Positions 1-9,167 of a stretch of DNA of 25,844 nucleotides are shown here, piece after piece. Below the pieces are notes generated by a model. It had not been told where the DNA came from and ran no database searches. It saw only the letters and a program-made list of their open reading frames with translations. Made by a program: the position numbers and the translations under genes. This DNA comes from an uncultured Lachnospiraceae bacterium (GTDB taxonomy: Bacteria; Bacillota; Clostridia; Lachnospirales; Lachnospiraceae): positions 1 to 25,844 of the forward strand of contig CAJTRL010000057.1 of assembly GCA_910578715.1 (NCBI GenBank), in the 5' to 3' direction. Positions within the stretch are counted from its first letter, which is position 1. Each line of letters begins with the position of its first letter.

Positions 1-79
1 TTATCAGATGATTCTATAGGTGCTTATATTGCATTAAAAAAGATTCAGCATTCATTAGGAAAAAGTAATTACTATATAT

Positions 80-613
80 CTATAAATATGATGCTGTATG
101 AATACAGATATAAATATAAACCCCTGTTTCCGATTTAACAAAAATAAAAATAGCTGCTGTTGATAACAATCTGGCAAGTACATTACATATTGTGGTCAGC
201 TTAAATTTTTCCAACCCCCAAAAAAACCAGTTTACATCAAATACTGCTGAAAAAACATATATCATACTGTACTTATATGCCAAATAGTAATCACTGCTTT
301 TATTACAATAAAGAAATATAAAATAACAGGCTAATGCTATCATCCCTGTCGTTATTTGAATTTCATAAATTTCGCTGAATGTACTGCTTAATTGCTTTTT
401 ATTCTCTTTAACCAGCGCAATGCTTCGATTTCCATAATTATTTAATCCCAACATGATAAAAAGCACAAAATACCCTGCCACAGTAAATGTATAAGAACTG
501 ATTCCTATCGAAGAGGCTCCCAAAACCCTCGATAAATAAGGCGCTGTTATAATAGGTAGCGCCATATTAACAAATTGAAAAATAGTATTATAAATTATAT
601 TTTTTTTAACCAA
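80..613 (-). pseudogene. Truncated polysaccharide flippase (Wzx/MATE-like), N-terminal fragment
   Basis: The fragment resembles the N-terminal third of Wzx-type lipid-linked oligosaccharide flippases, which move undecaprenyl-linked repeat units across the membrane. Visible features are an amphipathic start, the motif ITAPYLSRVLG near residue 22, and about five hydrophobic segments including VNWFFWGLEKF. The family is usually 400-500 residues; this one stops at residue 177 after HTASYL, exactly where homologues continue into the next helix. None of the three minus frames in positions 1-79 carries on a recognisable flippase. The start is a TTG at 613 with only a weak GGAT-like ribosome site; an ATG at 617 is out of frame and stops at once. 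It follows the glycosyltransferase genes in the same operon by about 35 bases. Truncation by rearrangement is my reading; a sequencing or assembly error is possible. Confidence 0.7.
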
Positions 614-648
614 CCATATTCATCCCATCTTCTCTTGTTAATTTTCCA

Positions 649-1680
649 TCAGGAACTGCAAGCGCTGAGAAATTCCTGAATATCCGCATGCAGTCTCCGC
701 TTTTGTTCAATAACTTTCTGCCGATATTTATCAAAAAAACTAACATACAATTCATAATTATCAATCATATCTATTATCAGGTTTTGAATTTTTTCCAGAT
801 TGATATCCGTTAATTCAAATTTGTACTCTGATTTAATAGGAACATCGATGTCGTTATTTCCGGCACTTCCCAGCATAGAAGTAATAATATTGCAATTCAT
901 CATCACTGCTTCCCGTGGAATGCGTTCCGGCCCCGGAAATTTCCCCAAATCCATATATACGGATGAACGCATCAGGACTTCTCTTACTTTTTCAATTGTC
1001 ATTGCCTGTATTGGTATAAACATAATATCAGGTCTGGCATCTGAAACAAGTTCGATTACTTTATTCGTATATTCAGTACATTTTTTAGGATTATAAGAAA
1101 CTATTTTCTCTTTTTTAATATTTAACGATTCAAAATAAATATCATCTATTGGACCACAAAGATAATGTGTAAAACAAGGATAATTACAGACGCTGTTAAT
1201 AAAATTATGCGCGTATTCACAGTTATAAAGATAATATGGTATTTTTTCTTTATGAATACGAATCCTTCGAAATGACGATGTTGTCATTGCCGCCATCGCA
1301 ATGACCGCTGCGGGCAGCAGAACCTTTGGGAGTTTTCTTTTTCTAAGGCTTTCCTTCGCTTTATATACAGGGTCTGATTCCAGATAATAATTCAGTGAAA
1401 GAAACCAGATACACTTTTTAATATAATGAAATTTTCTCAAAGGATATGTATACATCTCTGGAAAAATAATAACATTTTCTGCACTATCTTCTACCTTTTC
1501 GGCCTTGTGAAGATTATATTTCCTACTCATGCTTTCCGGTATCTGATACACCTTACTGGTTTGCCTAAAATAATAAACATAAGACTGATATCCGATATCG
1601 CGGCATCCGGATGCAAACTGATATAAACTTTCTACACCGCCTTTTGTTCCATTGTCAGGTATTGCAACATAAATTTTCAT
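649..1680 (-). CDS. Glycosyltransferase-like protein of a polysaccharide locus
   Basis: A 343-residue protein with a Rossmann-like start (MKIYVAIPDNGTKGGVES) that has the GGVE motif typical of the acceptor side of GT-B glycosyltransferases. The C-terminal half contains VYMDLGKFPGPERIPREAVMM, which resembles the E-x(n)-E donor-binding region of GT4 enzymes, and is followed by NCNIITS. A short hydrophobic stretch near residues 120-133 could attach it to the membrane. It probably transfers a sugar to the lipid-linked repeat unit on the cytoplasmic face; donor and acceptor are unknown. The ATG overlaps the stop of the WbsX-type gene as ATGA and has GGGAG seven bases upstream, so it is translationally coupled. 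I am fairly sure of the fold class but not of the exact family. Confidence 0.72.
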   Translation of the reverse strand: MKIYVAIPDNGTKGGVESLYQFASGCRDIGYQSYVYYFRQTSKVYQIPESMSRKYNLHKAEKVEDSAENVIIFPEMYTYPLRKFHYIKKCIWFLSLNYYLESDPVYKAKESLRKRKLPKVLLPAAVIAMAAMTTSSFRRIRIHKEKIPYYLYNCEYAHNFINSVCNYPCFTHYLCGPIDDIYFESLNIKKEKIVSYNPKKCTEYTNKVIELVSDARPDIMFIPIQAMTIEKVREVLMRSSVYMDLGKFPGPERIPREAVMMNCNIITSMLGSAGNNDIDVPIKSEYKFELTDINLEKIQNLIIDMIDNYELYVSFFDKYRQKVIEQKRRLHADIQEFLSACSS

Positions 1681-2777
1681 TCCAATTCTCCCGTATCAAC
1701 AAGTGCCTCTTTTAGCGCTTTTAACCGGGCATATCCCTCCTGTTCGTCCGGTTCCATATAGCCGCCTTCCCCCCATTCATTCCAGGCGAACAAAAAAATA
1801 TAATTCTTTTGGTAGACTTCTTTTGCCCTTCTAATCTGAGCCGATAAATATTTCTTAAATTTTTCACTGCTATATCCATAATCAAGGCTTCCATGCTGCT
1901 TATGACGAGGAGTATTGTCCCAATTAACATAAGCTCCAGGAATCATTTTTTCATCTCTCGGATTCATTTGTAGTATTCTCTTCCATGTATCATCATAACT
2001 ATATGATATAGAGGAATTTAATTTCTGCGGAATATGTAATTTATCCGAAACAATATGATAAACCTTTTTTGATATCATTTGTAATGTTTTCCTCTGTTCA
2101 ATTCTGACTGTATTCGGCTGATATTCGATTCCATAATCAAACAGATATCCGGCTTTATCCCTCCGATGGTCATAGGATGCACACTGATACATAATACACA
2201 GTCCAGGTAATCCAGACTCCCTTGCATATTCTTTCCACTTTAAAAGCATTTTTTCCAGACAGGGAATTTTATCCGCTCTATACAACACGATTACCGGACG
2301 GCCCTCGTTTTTTATATAACGCTCATCTCTAAAGAACTGTAATAAATATTCAAAATGTCTTTTCCATTCTGCTTCATCACCATAAGTCTGTTGAATTAAA
2401 ACTTCTTTATTTTTCTGTGCCCACGCTCTTGTCCAGTCCTCATTAGCCCAGGAAATACAAAACGGAAAATCTATTGATTTATCTGCCAGCATATGTTCCA
2501 TTGGCTTTTCCATAAGCATTTTTCCATCAAACCAGTAATGATAATAACAAAATCCATAAATACCATATTCCTTTGCCAGCTTCACCTGCCATTTCACAGT
2601 TTCCGGCGAAAGCAAATTATAATAATTATTATTTAATGGAATACGCGGCTGAATATGCCCTTGAAAAACAGGGGCAGCATTTTTAACATTACACCATTCT
2701 GTAAACCCCTGTCCCCACCATTGTTCATTCTCCGGAAAAGTATGATACTGTGGCAGATAAAATGCAATTATCTTCAT
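1677..2777 (-). CDS. WbsX-type (GH99-like domain) polysaccharide biosynthesis protein
   Basis: The 366-residue product shows the WbsX signature throughout: an N-terminal FYLPQYHTFPENEQWWG, then GFTEWCNVKNA, GIYGFCYYHYWFDGK, FCISWANEDWTRAW, and a C-terminal FLFAWNEWGEGGYMEPD. This family (PF14307) has a GH99-like TIM-barrel fold and is found almost only inside O-antigen, capsule and rhamnan loci. It is thought to act as a glycosyltransferase or a glycan-processing enzyme in the cytoplasm. The length matches the family, so the gene looks intact. An AAAGG site lies eight bases before the ATG. It is 19 bases after the GT32 gene and overlaps the next gene by four bases, so it is an inner gene of one operon. 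Confidence 0.92.
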   Translation of the reverse strand: MKIIAFYLPQYHTFPENEQWWGQGFTEWCNVKNAAPVFQGHIQPRIPLNNNYYNLLSPETVKWQVKLAKEYGIYGFCYYHYWFDGKMLMEKPMEHMLADKSIDFPFCISWANEDWTRAWAQKNKEVLIQQTYGDEAEWKRHFEYLLQFFRDERYIKNEGRPVIVLYRADKIPCLEKMLLKWKEYARESGLPGLCIMYQCASYDHRRDKAGYLFDYGIEYQPNTVRIEQRKTLQMISKKVYHIVSDKLHIPQKLNSSISYSYDDTWKRILQMNPRDEKMIPGAYVNWDNTPRHKQHGSLDYGYSSEKFKKYLSAQIRRAKEVYQKNYIFLFAWNEWGEGGYMEPDEQEGYARLKALKEALVDTGELE

Positions 2778-2796
2778 ATGTGAGGCCTTTCTGTTT

Positions 2797-3576
2797 TTAT
2801 TTATGCAGGAAAAATCCAGCTTCTTTTATAAACTGCTTTATCCCTTCTTCTTTCCAAATGCTGATACCGTAATATAAATATCCGATTACTTTTCCATACT
2901 TTTTTACTACGCTTTTTCTCTTAAGGACAATCTTTCGTTTCCCCTCTGGAATCCATGAACCGTTAAAATAATGAATTGTATAAGTATTCTCCGTAATATC
3001 TGAATTTCCCCTTGCATTATTATATGGACAAAAATAGTGATTCGAATAAATTGTGATATTTTTTAGCTTCTGTTGTACCCCATTCAAAATCAATCCTTCT
3101 TTTTGACAAATATTTGTAAGCGGCACCGGATTCGGTGTCAAATCATATTCTCCATTGGGAAGAATAAACGGCCTGTCCATATAATAATCCATAAACTGTC
3201 TGAACAGAGGATTTCCTTTTACGCTCCCCAAAATCCATGTCGCTATTGCATGATTATTCTCAAAGGATGTAAATGCCAAATTATCAAGTAAGTTATCAAA
3301 CTTCTTTAAAACTTCAACATCTGTGTCTAAATAAACTCCTCCTTCATGATATAAAACATATAATCTTATATAATCACTTACAAAGGCATATTTCTTTTCC
3401 TGAAATGCCTCTTTGGTATACCGGCAGATATTCACATCAAAATTTTGTTCATTCCAACATTTTATTTCATAATCAGGTAATTTTTCTTTCCACGAATCAA
3501 TGCACTTTTGTATTAACTCCGGAAATTTTTCACCTCCTAACCAGCAATAATGTATCACCTTAGGAATTTTTCCCAT
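2797..3576 (-). CDS. GT32-family glycosyltransferase (DXD sugar-binding)
   Basis: This 259-residue protein begins with IPKVIHYCWLGG and contains the nucleotide-sugar DXD region YHEGGVYLDTDVEVLKKF near residues 85-102, both typical of the Gly_transf_sug/OCH1-like GT32 family. FVSDYIRLYVLY just before it is the usual helix that positions the DXD loop. The C-terminal part (IHYFNGSWIPEGKRK) matches the family ending with a conserved H/W pair. Such enzymes transfer a hexose to a growing capsule or exopolysaccharide unit and need a divalent metal. A good AAGGGAG site lies six bases before the ATG. It sits 35 bases after the GT4 gene. The precise sugar cannot be read from sequence. Confidence 0.93.
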   Translation of the reverse strand: MGKIPKVIHYCWLGGEKFPELIQKCIDSWKEKLPDYEIKCWNEQNFDVNICRYTKEAFQEKKYAFVSDYIRLYVLYHEGGVYLDTDVEVLKKFDNLLDNLAFTSFENNHAIATWILGSVKGNPLFRQFMDYYMDRPFILPNGEYDLTPNPVPLTNICQKEGLILNGVQQKLKNITIYSNHYFCPYNNARGNSDITENTYTIHYFNGSWIPEGKRKIVLKRKSVVKKYGKVIGYLYYGISIWKEEGIKQFIKEAGFFLHK

Positions 3577-3611
3577 ATAGCGCTCCCTTTTCCTCTGAAC
3601 ATGTTATCCAG

Positions 3612-4793
3612 TCATTCTTCTGATAATACGTCTTTATATACTTCCATGAATTTTTGAGCCAAAACTTTATAATCATATTGTCTGATAAATGTCTGTGCTT
3701 TATCTGTTATTTCATTATAAAACTTTTCATCTTCTATCAATTTTTTAATATTTTTTGCTAATTTCGGACTATTCCTTTCCTCGCATAATAAGCCATTTTG
3801 TCCGTCGTGAACAAGCGCTGAAATACCACCGGAATCACTTGCAACTACTGCTAATCCGGAAGCCATCGCTTCCATAATAACCGTTGGAACGCCTTCCTGG
3901 ACGCCATTGTCTATCGTGATGGAAGGAACTACAAAAATATCCGAAGAAGCATAGATTGTTTTTAACTCATCATGCGGTTTTGCTCCCAAAAAAAGTACCC
4001 TGTTTTTTATATCCGCCGCCTGCCGTTCTAATTCTTTCCTGAGCGGCCCATCACCTGCGATAACCAGGAGTGCATCAATTTTCTTAATTGCTTCAATTAA
4101 ATAAGCAACACCTTTTATTTCAACAAGTCTTCCAACAAAAAGTACCACTTTCCGTTTTCCCTGATGAAAGTAATCTTGTTCGCGATACTGCTTTCCAAAC
4201 TGTTTTGTATTAACTCCCATTGAAATAATACTGGGTTGAATTACAGGAAGCAGCTCCTGAAGTTTCTTTCTGGAATATTCCGAAACCACGGTTACATGCT
4301 CCGCCCTTTTCAGACACCTGATTTTTAATCTCCGAATAATACCTTTGTTGAGTGAAACCACATCTCCGCCATGCCCCGTCACAATATACGGCGTTTTAAA
4401 AAATGACTGTACGATTCCCTGTGGAATCAACCAATGCGCATGAACAATATCATAATCTGACGAAATCTTCCATAAATGAAAATATAATGACAGGAACAAA
4501 AAAGGAACCAGTAAAGCTCTGATTTTCTTTTCCCTAATTCTTGGAACAATCGCTCCTGGATAGCAAAGCGTTTCCCATTTATGAACCGGAAAATAATGAT
4601 ACCGGATAACCTTAATGCCATCCAGAATTTCCTTTTCTTTCGCCCCCGGCGCCGCCGGAACCAGTACCGTAACATCAAACTCATTCGTCATGTGAGATGC
4701 CAAATCCAGCACAAACCGCGGCTCCGTATCGCCTTCCCACCTGGGAAAAGTCGAGGCCGTGACCAACAGTTTTTTCTTTGGTTTCTTAACCAT
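3612..4793 (-). CDS. GT4-family glycosyltransferase
   Basis: A GT-B enzyme with both halves visible: an N-terminal acceptor domain (LLVTASTFPRWEGDTEPRF, then HAHWLIPQG and TGHGGDV) and a C-terminal donor domain with VLFVGRLVEIKG and the E-x7-E motif QEGVPTVIMEAMASG. It retains the anomeric configuration of its nucleotide-sugar donor, as the family does. I place the start at the ATG at 4793, giving 393 residues, because it is preceded by GGAAGGA nine bases upstream; two upstream in-frame ATG codons (4811, 4835) would put that site inside the coding region. It is the first gene of the visible glycosyltransferase operon on minus. No clear promoter was found in the AT-rich 200 bases before it. 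Confidence 0.93.
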   Translation of the reverse strand: MVKKPKKKLLVTASTFPRWEGDTEPRFVLDLASHMTNEFDVTVLVPAAPGAKEKEILDGIKVIRYHYFPVHKWETLCYPGAIVPRIREKKIRALLVPFLFLSLYFHLWKISSDYDIVHAHWLIPQGIVQSFFKTPYIVTGHGGDVVSLNKGIIRRLKIRCLKRAEHVTVVSEYSRKKLQELLPVIQPSIISMGVNTKQFGKQYREQDYFHQGKRKVVLFVGRLVEIKGVAYLIEAIKKIDALLVIAGDGPLRKELERQAADIKNRVLFLGAKPHDELKTIYASSDIFVVPSITIDNGVQEGVPTVIMEAMASGLAVVASDSGGISALVHDGQNGLLCEERNSPKLAKNIKKLIEDEKFYNEITDKAQTFIRQYDYKVLAQKFMEVYKDVLSEE

Positions 4794-4994
4794 AGTTTCT
4801 GTTCCTTCCATACAAAAAATCCCGACACAAAGCATTCCACTCCGCCTGTCGGCTCAATTTCATACTTTATATCAGGATTTTCTTTTACAGCTCTATTCCG
4901 TTTATTAACTTATCTTAAATTTCTGTTTTTAACTTAATTTCGTCCGCCTTCCCTTTCACCCGGCAGCTTTTCCTGCAGAAACAGATACCATATT

Positions 4995-5647
4995 TTATAA
5001 CATGGCCGCATTCGTTTTCAGCGCCGATTCCATCAAAGAACGGATAAATCCCGTCATCTCATCATAAAATCCGGCAAAATACGCATTTTCCAGCGGCACG
5101 TCATATTCATCAATTAAGATAATGACTGTCTGATGGTGATACTTTTCCAGACATTTTGATAAAAAAGCGATTGCATCCGCATATATCCGGTTATCATCGG
5201 ATATTTACATAATTTCCCGATACAGTTTTTTTTCAGACGCCAGCAGACAGTCGGATAACAGCACATATCGATGACGAATATACTCCTCCGCTATCTGTCT
5301 CTTTAACATCCATACCGCAGTAGCCATATCCGGCTGCTTCGCAGATTTTAAATAACCGGGTACTGTCCCATGTGCTTCGTATATTTTTCTCCTGCAGATA
5401 TAATTTTTCTATCCTGAAAATATACGCTGTTATCTATCGGCGTTCCTTCACCGTCCAGCTCCTTTTCAAAAAAAGTTTTCAGCATATCAAGCGCCAGCGT
5501 CTTGCCAAATCTGCGCGGCCTCGTAAAGAGATTTACATACCCCTGTATATCTAACAGCTCTTTTATAAACAGCGTCTTATCCACATAATAATAATCTTCT
5601 TCTACTATTTTTTTATAAAATTCTATTCCTATCGGAAGGTTTCGCAA
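4995..5647 (-). pseudogene. Decayed AAA-ATPase-like / PD-(D/E)XK gene
   Basis: Remnant of a gene from the abundant AAA-ATPase-like (PF09820) family of Clostridia and Bacteroidetes. The first piece has RNLPIGIEFYKKIV, YYYVDKTLFIKELL and the P-loop-like TRPRRFGKTLALDML. It ends in a stop at about 5350 after GQYPVI; homology resumes at once in another frame with KSAKQPDMATAVWMLKRQIA. It is broken again by TAA at 5205-5207, continues with a Walker B-like IILIDEYDVPLENAYF and FIRSLMESALKTN, and dies at 4995, so the usual C-terminal nuclease domain is gone. Three lesions make decay more likely than a single sequencing error. The likely original start is the TTG at 5647, nine bases after GGAGGA; in-frame ATGs at 5668 and 5674 lie upstream. 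It marks the border between the AT-rich polysaccharide genes and the rest. Confidence 0.88.
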
Positions 5648-6039
5648 TACCGGTATTCCTCCTGTCATATACATTCTGATATTATGTCAAGTATATCTTT
5701 TTTCAGAATGTATTACAACATTTTCCTGTTATAAAGTATAAAATTGTCAAGGTTCAGCTTCCCGTTAATTCAGGACAATTTCCATCCTCGCCTCATGAAC
5801 ATTTCTGCCCATTCAGGCTCCTCACAGCGGCATATGGCACGACAGGATAAAAGAAACCACACACTAAAACACACACTTTTACTGGCATACGATTGCCACA
5901 CTACCTGACATCCATGACGAATCTTCCATATACCTTTCTGTGGGAACCCTGAACGGACAGAAACCGATTTATTACCATTTTGTCTTTATCACTGTCTTGT
6001 CCTTATTCTGTCTGTTTCACAAGCCTTGTCATTCTGATA
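5648..6039. other. Intergenic stretch without a convincing gene
   Basis: About 390 bases between the AAA-ATPase remnant and the GT2 gene. The part near 5681-5760 is AT-rich and holds two TTGACA-like hexamers on minus (5685-5690 and 5747-5752), but neither has a good -10 at 16-18 bases. The rest has short open frames without homology or ribosome sites. It may be eroded sequence left by the event that damaged the neighbour. Confidence 0.4.
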
Positions 6040-7077
6040 TCATACCTCTCCCGCCTCCGCAAGCGTCGCCATCTCGTCATTGCTGATGACGCGGTATGTC
6101 CTGACAGCTTCTTTTTCCATCTTCTTCTGCATATATATCGCCTCGTATTCGGAACGCCGTGCATGATACTGGGTATCCTGTAACAGCTTCCGGTTCGCCG
6201 CAATCACATCCGCCACAAGCCCAATCATAAGCGTCAGAAAACCGATGATAATCAGTGTACAGCCTAAAATCAGCGACTGCACATGGCCGCCCGCAGTCCC
6301 GACCGCCATGTAATATAGAAATCGAAAACCGATTAACAAACCAATCACCGTCGGGATAACCGCCAGAAATGTAAAACTTTTCAACGGTTTATACATCATA
6401 TAAGCCCGTAGAATCGTCAGCATGCTTTTTTTAACATATCCCCAGATGCTGTGAAAAAGCCTGGAAGGCCGCAGTTCTCCGTTTGTACGGACAGGAACGC
6501 TTGTTATCGCCATTTTTTCCCGTCCGGCCTGTACAATCGTTTCCAGCGTATATGTATAGTCATTTACTACATTGATGTGCATCGCCGCTTCTCTGCTGAA
6601 CGCCCGGAAGCCGCTTGGTGCGTCGGGAATATCCGTATTGGACGCTTTCCGCACAACCCAGCTTCCGAAATGCTGCAGTTTCTTTTTGATAAAAGAAAAA
6701 TGCTCCGTCTCATCAATCGGCCTTGCGCCGATAACCATATCCGCTTTTCCTTCCAGAATCGGCTGTATCAGCTTCTGAATATCGTCGCCGCAATACTGAT
6801 TATCCGCATCCGTATTGACAATAATATCCGCGCCGTTTCTAAGACATCCGTCCAGCCCCGCCATAAATCCTTTTGCCAGGCCTTTATTCTGCTTGAAATT
6901 CACCACATGGTGTACGCCCCACTTCCTGGCAACCGCCACGGTATCATCCTGACTGCCGTCATTGATGATAAGATATTCGATTTCATCTATGCCTTCGATT
7001 TGTTTTGGCAAGGCATTCAATGCAATTTCCAGCGTCTCGGCTTCGTTATAGCATGGAATCTGAATAATCAGTTTCAT
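6040..7077 (-). CDS. GT2 polyprenyl-phosphate glycosyltransferase (DPM1/GtrB-like)
   Basis: A GT-A fold enzyme of 345 residues. It has the family start IQIPCYNEAETLEIAL, IINDGSQDDT, and the metal-binding region VNTDADNQY near residue 90. IPDAPSGFRAFSREAA is typical of the dolichol-phosphate mannose synthase branch. Two C-terminal membrane segments lie near residues 235-300, followed by a charged cytoplasmic tail. Such enzymes load a sugar from a nucleotide donor onto undecaprenyl phosphate for use outside the membrane. I choose the ATG at 7077, six bases after AAAGGAAG; the in-frame TTG at 7083 abuts that site. It lies downstream of a GT-C-like protein, which is the expected partner that would use its lipid-linked sugar. 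Confidence 0.92.
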   Translation of the reverse strand: MKLIIQIPCYNEAETLEIALNALPKQIEGIDEIEYLIINDGSQDDTVAVARKWGVHHVVNFKQNKGLAKGFMAGLDGCLRNGADIIVNTDADNQYCGDDIQKLIQPILEGKADMVIGARPIDETEHFSFIKKKLQHFGSWVVRKASNTDIPDAPSGFRAFSREAAMHINVVNDYTYTLETIVQAGREKMAITSVPVRTNGELRPSRLFHSIWGYVKKSMLTILRAYMMYKPLKSFTFLAVIPTVIGLLIGFRFLYYMAVGTAGGHVQSLILGCTLIIIGFLTLMIGLVADVIAANRKLLQDTQYHARRSEYEAIYMQKKMEKEAVRTYRVISNDEMATLAEAGEV

Positions 7078-7223
7078 ATTCAACTTCCTTTCTTTATCTT
7101 CACTTTACTTTTTTCTCTTTATTTTCTATAATCCTTTTACGACGCATTTTCTTTTCCCTACCGTTTCCCACCAGCCGGAGCACGCTTCCCGCATACCGCT
7201 CTTCACAGTTCTTCCCCGCAGCA

Positions 7224-9167
7224 TCATTCTCGCAAAAACAACACAAAAGAATTGCTTTCCACGCATTTCTCGTAATGTTCTTCAAGCTCCGGCAGATACT
7301 GACTGTTATAATCCACTATTAAAAACCCTGTCTCCGCCAAATTCTCTTTCAGGAATTCCAGCCAGCTCTCTGTATCACTTTCCTGATTTTCCCGGCTGTT
7401 ATTCCAGCCGTTCTCCTTACCCGCAATATCCCTCTCCCGGATAATCTCAATCTTCTTATCCCGCATGGCAAACTGAATCAGGTCTATATAAGCCGTTCCG
7501 CCGCCATACAGATAGGAAACCGGCATACCGCCGTTTTCCAGCTCGTATTCTTCTATATATTCATAAACTCTTAAATCGTAATAATCGGAATCATTGTAAG
7601 TCCATATATATTTCCGGCACAGGCAGATGGTCAGCAATGCCTCCATCATCAGAACAGCCGCCATCGCGCAGTCTGTCTGCCGGAAATGTCTTCCGATACA
7701 GACGCTTTCTGTCAGGAGAAACATCAGAAAAATGCCAAACAAATATGCTTTGACAAATTCCGGCGCCACCTGATAGGAAAAAGTACTTTCGGACAAATAA
7801 TTGAGTCCTGTTGCAAAAATACCTCTCATCACATCGGATTCGCTTTGCAAAGCCGTCCAAATCGTAACGGCAAAAAGCACGGTGGAAATCCCGATATTGC
7901 ACAGGCATATTTTCCAGAGATTCTTGCTGTTCAGCAAAACAAGGATGCCTGTCCCCAGAAAAAGAGGCAGCATATACTCGTTATACCTTCCATAAATAAT
8001 GGCATCCAGTCTTCCCGCACCGCGCATATAAACTGCAGATACCAGGAACTGCCCCATCATGGAAAACAGCAAAAAACAGAAAAACCAATCTTCTTTTCTA
8101 ACTTCTTCTTTCCCGGCTTCTTCCCGGCTCTCTTTTTTCCTCCACTTAATATCCTTCAGTAAAGCAAACGTCCTTTTCAGGCAGACCCATACTGCCGGAT
8201 AAAACAGGCCGAACGACGCCATGCCAAGATAGTATAGCTTTCCGGCGCAGCTTTGCAAAAACTGTTTCATGCCTTTGGGCGTTAAAATATCCAGCAGAGC
8301 ACGCAGTTTGCCCGTATAATCATTTGCCGCCAGATGTTCCGCTTCCGCCACGGCATAAACACTTTCCGTCACCAGTCCTTTCACCCGGAATCCAATGATT
8401 ACGCCCACAATTAAGGTCACGCCAGCCAGAAACAGCCATTTCCTGTATACCGGCTTCTGCCACAAATAAAAAAACAGTACCAATACGGCGGCCGCCGCTG
8501 CACCTACCGTACGCATATGAACAAAATGTAAATAGAGAAATGCTATTGACAATAGCAATATTCTGCATATTACATTTCTTATTTTCCAATTTTCCAACAA
8601 TAAAACAAACTGATAACAGATAAACACATATAAAAAAGCAAGCAGTGCTTCCGCCAGCGTCATCTGCACATAAAAAGTCCATGCCGGATAAAACACCGCC
8701 GTTCCAACGGCAAATACCAGCTGCTGTTTTTCAATGCGCGCCTTTTCCGCTCCATTTTCTGTCCATTTTTCCGTACCGCTTTTTACCGGACAGGAAATCC
8801 GTCTGAAAATCCCCCACAACATACCGACAGAAACGCACTGCAAGGCCATATTCACAAATACCGCCGCACGGTACGCGGAGACACCGTCCCGAAAAAGCCA
8901 TAATACCGGCGCTAACAGCAGACCATATCCAAAAGAATAGTAATATCCGAGTGAAGCCACATCCGACCAGTCATAACCAGTCCACTGTGCCGCACTCGCC
9001 CAGTAACCGAACTCGTCCGGATAAACGGAAAACCCGTATAACCGGTGTACGCTGTACTGATAAAAACTGAAAAGAAGTACGATAAACAGCAGAAGATACT
9101 GGAAGAAGAAATCTCTTCTCCCAGCCTTCGCTTTACGCTTCATCAAATTAATATTTGATAATCGCAT
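7224..9167 (-). CDS. GT-C-like multi-pass membrane glycosyltransferase
   Basis: A large integral membrane protein with roughly eleven to twelve hydrophobic segments. Its first external loop carries the acidic motif SVYPDEFGYWASAAQWTG, resembling the catalytic Asp/Glu loop of GT-C enzymes such as PMT/GT39 and ArnT-like transferases. The last 130 residues (after KYIWTYND) form a soluble, charged domain, probably outside. GT-C enzymes take sugars from polyprenyl phosphate, which fits the GT2 gene 146 bases downstream. The start is uncertain: ATG at 9167 has a weak AGGG site, ATG at 9143 has none, and GTG at 9182 is also in frame. With 9167 the gene overlaps the end of the secreted-protein gene by 20 bases, suggesting coupling. 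The acceptor is unknown; no family name could be fixed. Confidence 0.75.
   Translation of the reverse strand: MRLSNINLMKRKAKAGRRDFFFQYLLLFIVLLFSFYQYSVHRLYGFSVYPDEFGYWASAAQWTGYDWSDVASLGYYYSFGYGLLLAPVLWLFRDGVSAYRAAVFVNMALQCVSVGMLWGIFRRISCPVKSGTEKWTENGAEKARIEKQQLVFAVGTAVFYPAWTFYVQMTLAEALLAFLYVFICYQFVLLLENWKIRNVICRILLLSIAFLYLHFVHMRTVGAAAAAVLVLFFYLWQKPVYRKWLFLAGVTLIVGVIIGFRVKGLVTESVYAVAEAEHLAANDYTGKLRALLDILTPKGMKQFLQSCAGKLYYLGMASFGLFYPAVWVCLKRTFALLKDIKWRKKESREEAGKEEVRKEDWFFCFLLFSMMGQFLVSAVYMRGAGRLDAIIYGRYNEYMLPLFLGTGILVLLNSKNLWKICLCNIGISTVLFAVTIWTALQSESDVMRGIFATGLNYLSESTFSYQVAPEFVKAYLFGIFLMFLLTESVCIGRHFRQTDCAMAAVLMMEALLTICLCRKYIWTYNDSDYYDLRVYEYIEEYELENGGMPVSYLYGGGTAYIDLIQFAMRDKKIEIIRERDIAGKENGWNNSRENQESDTESWLEFLKENLAETGFLIVDYNSQYLPELEEHYEKCVESNSFVLFLRE

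Noticed and set aside
7100..7285. A 61-codon minus frame between the GT-C and GT2 genes
   Set aside because: It overlaps the end of the GT-C gene, has no good ribosome site and encodes a low-complexity Lys-rich tail without homology.
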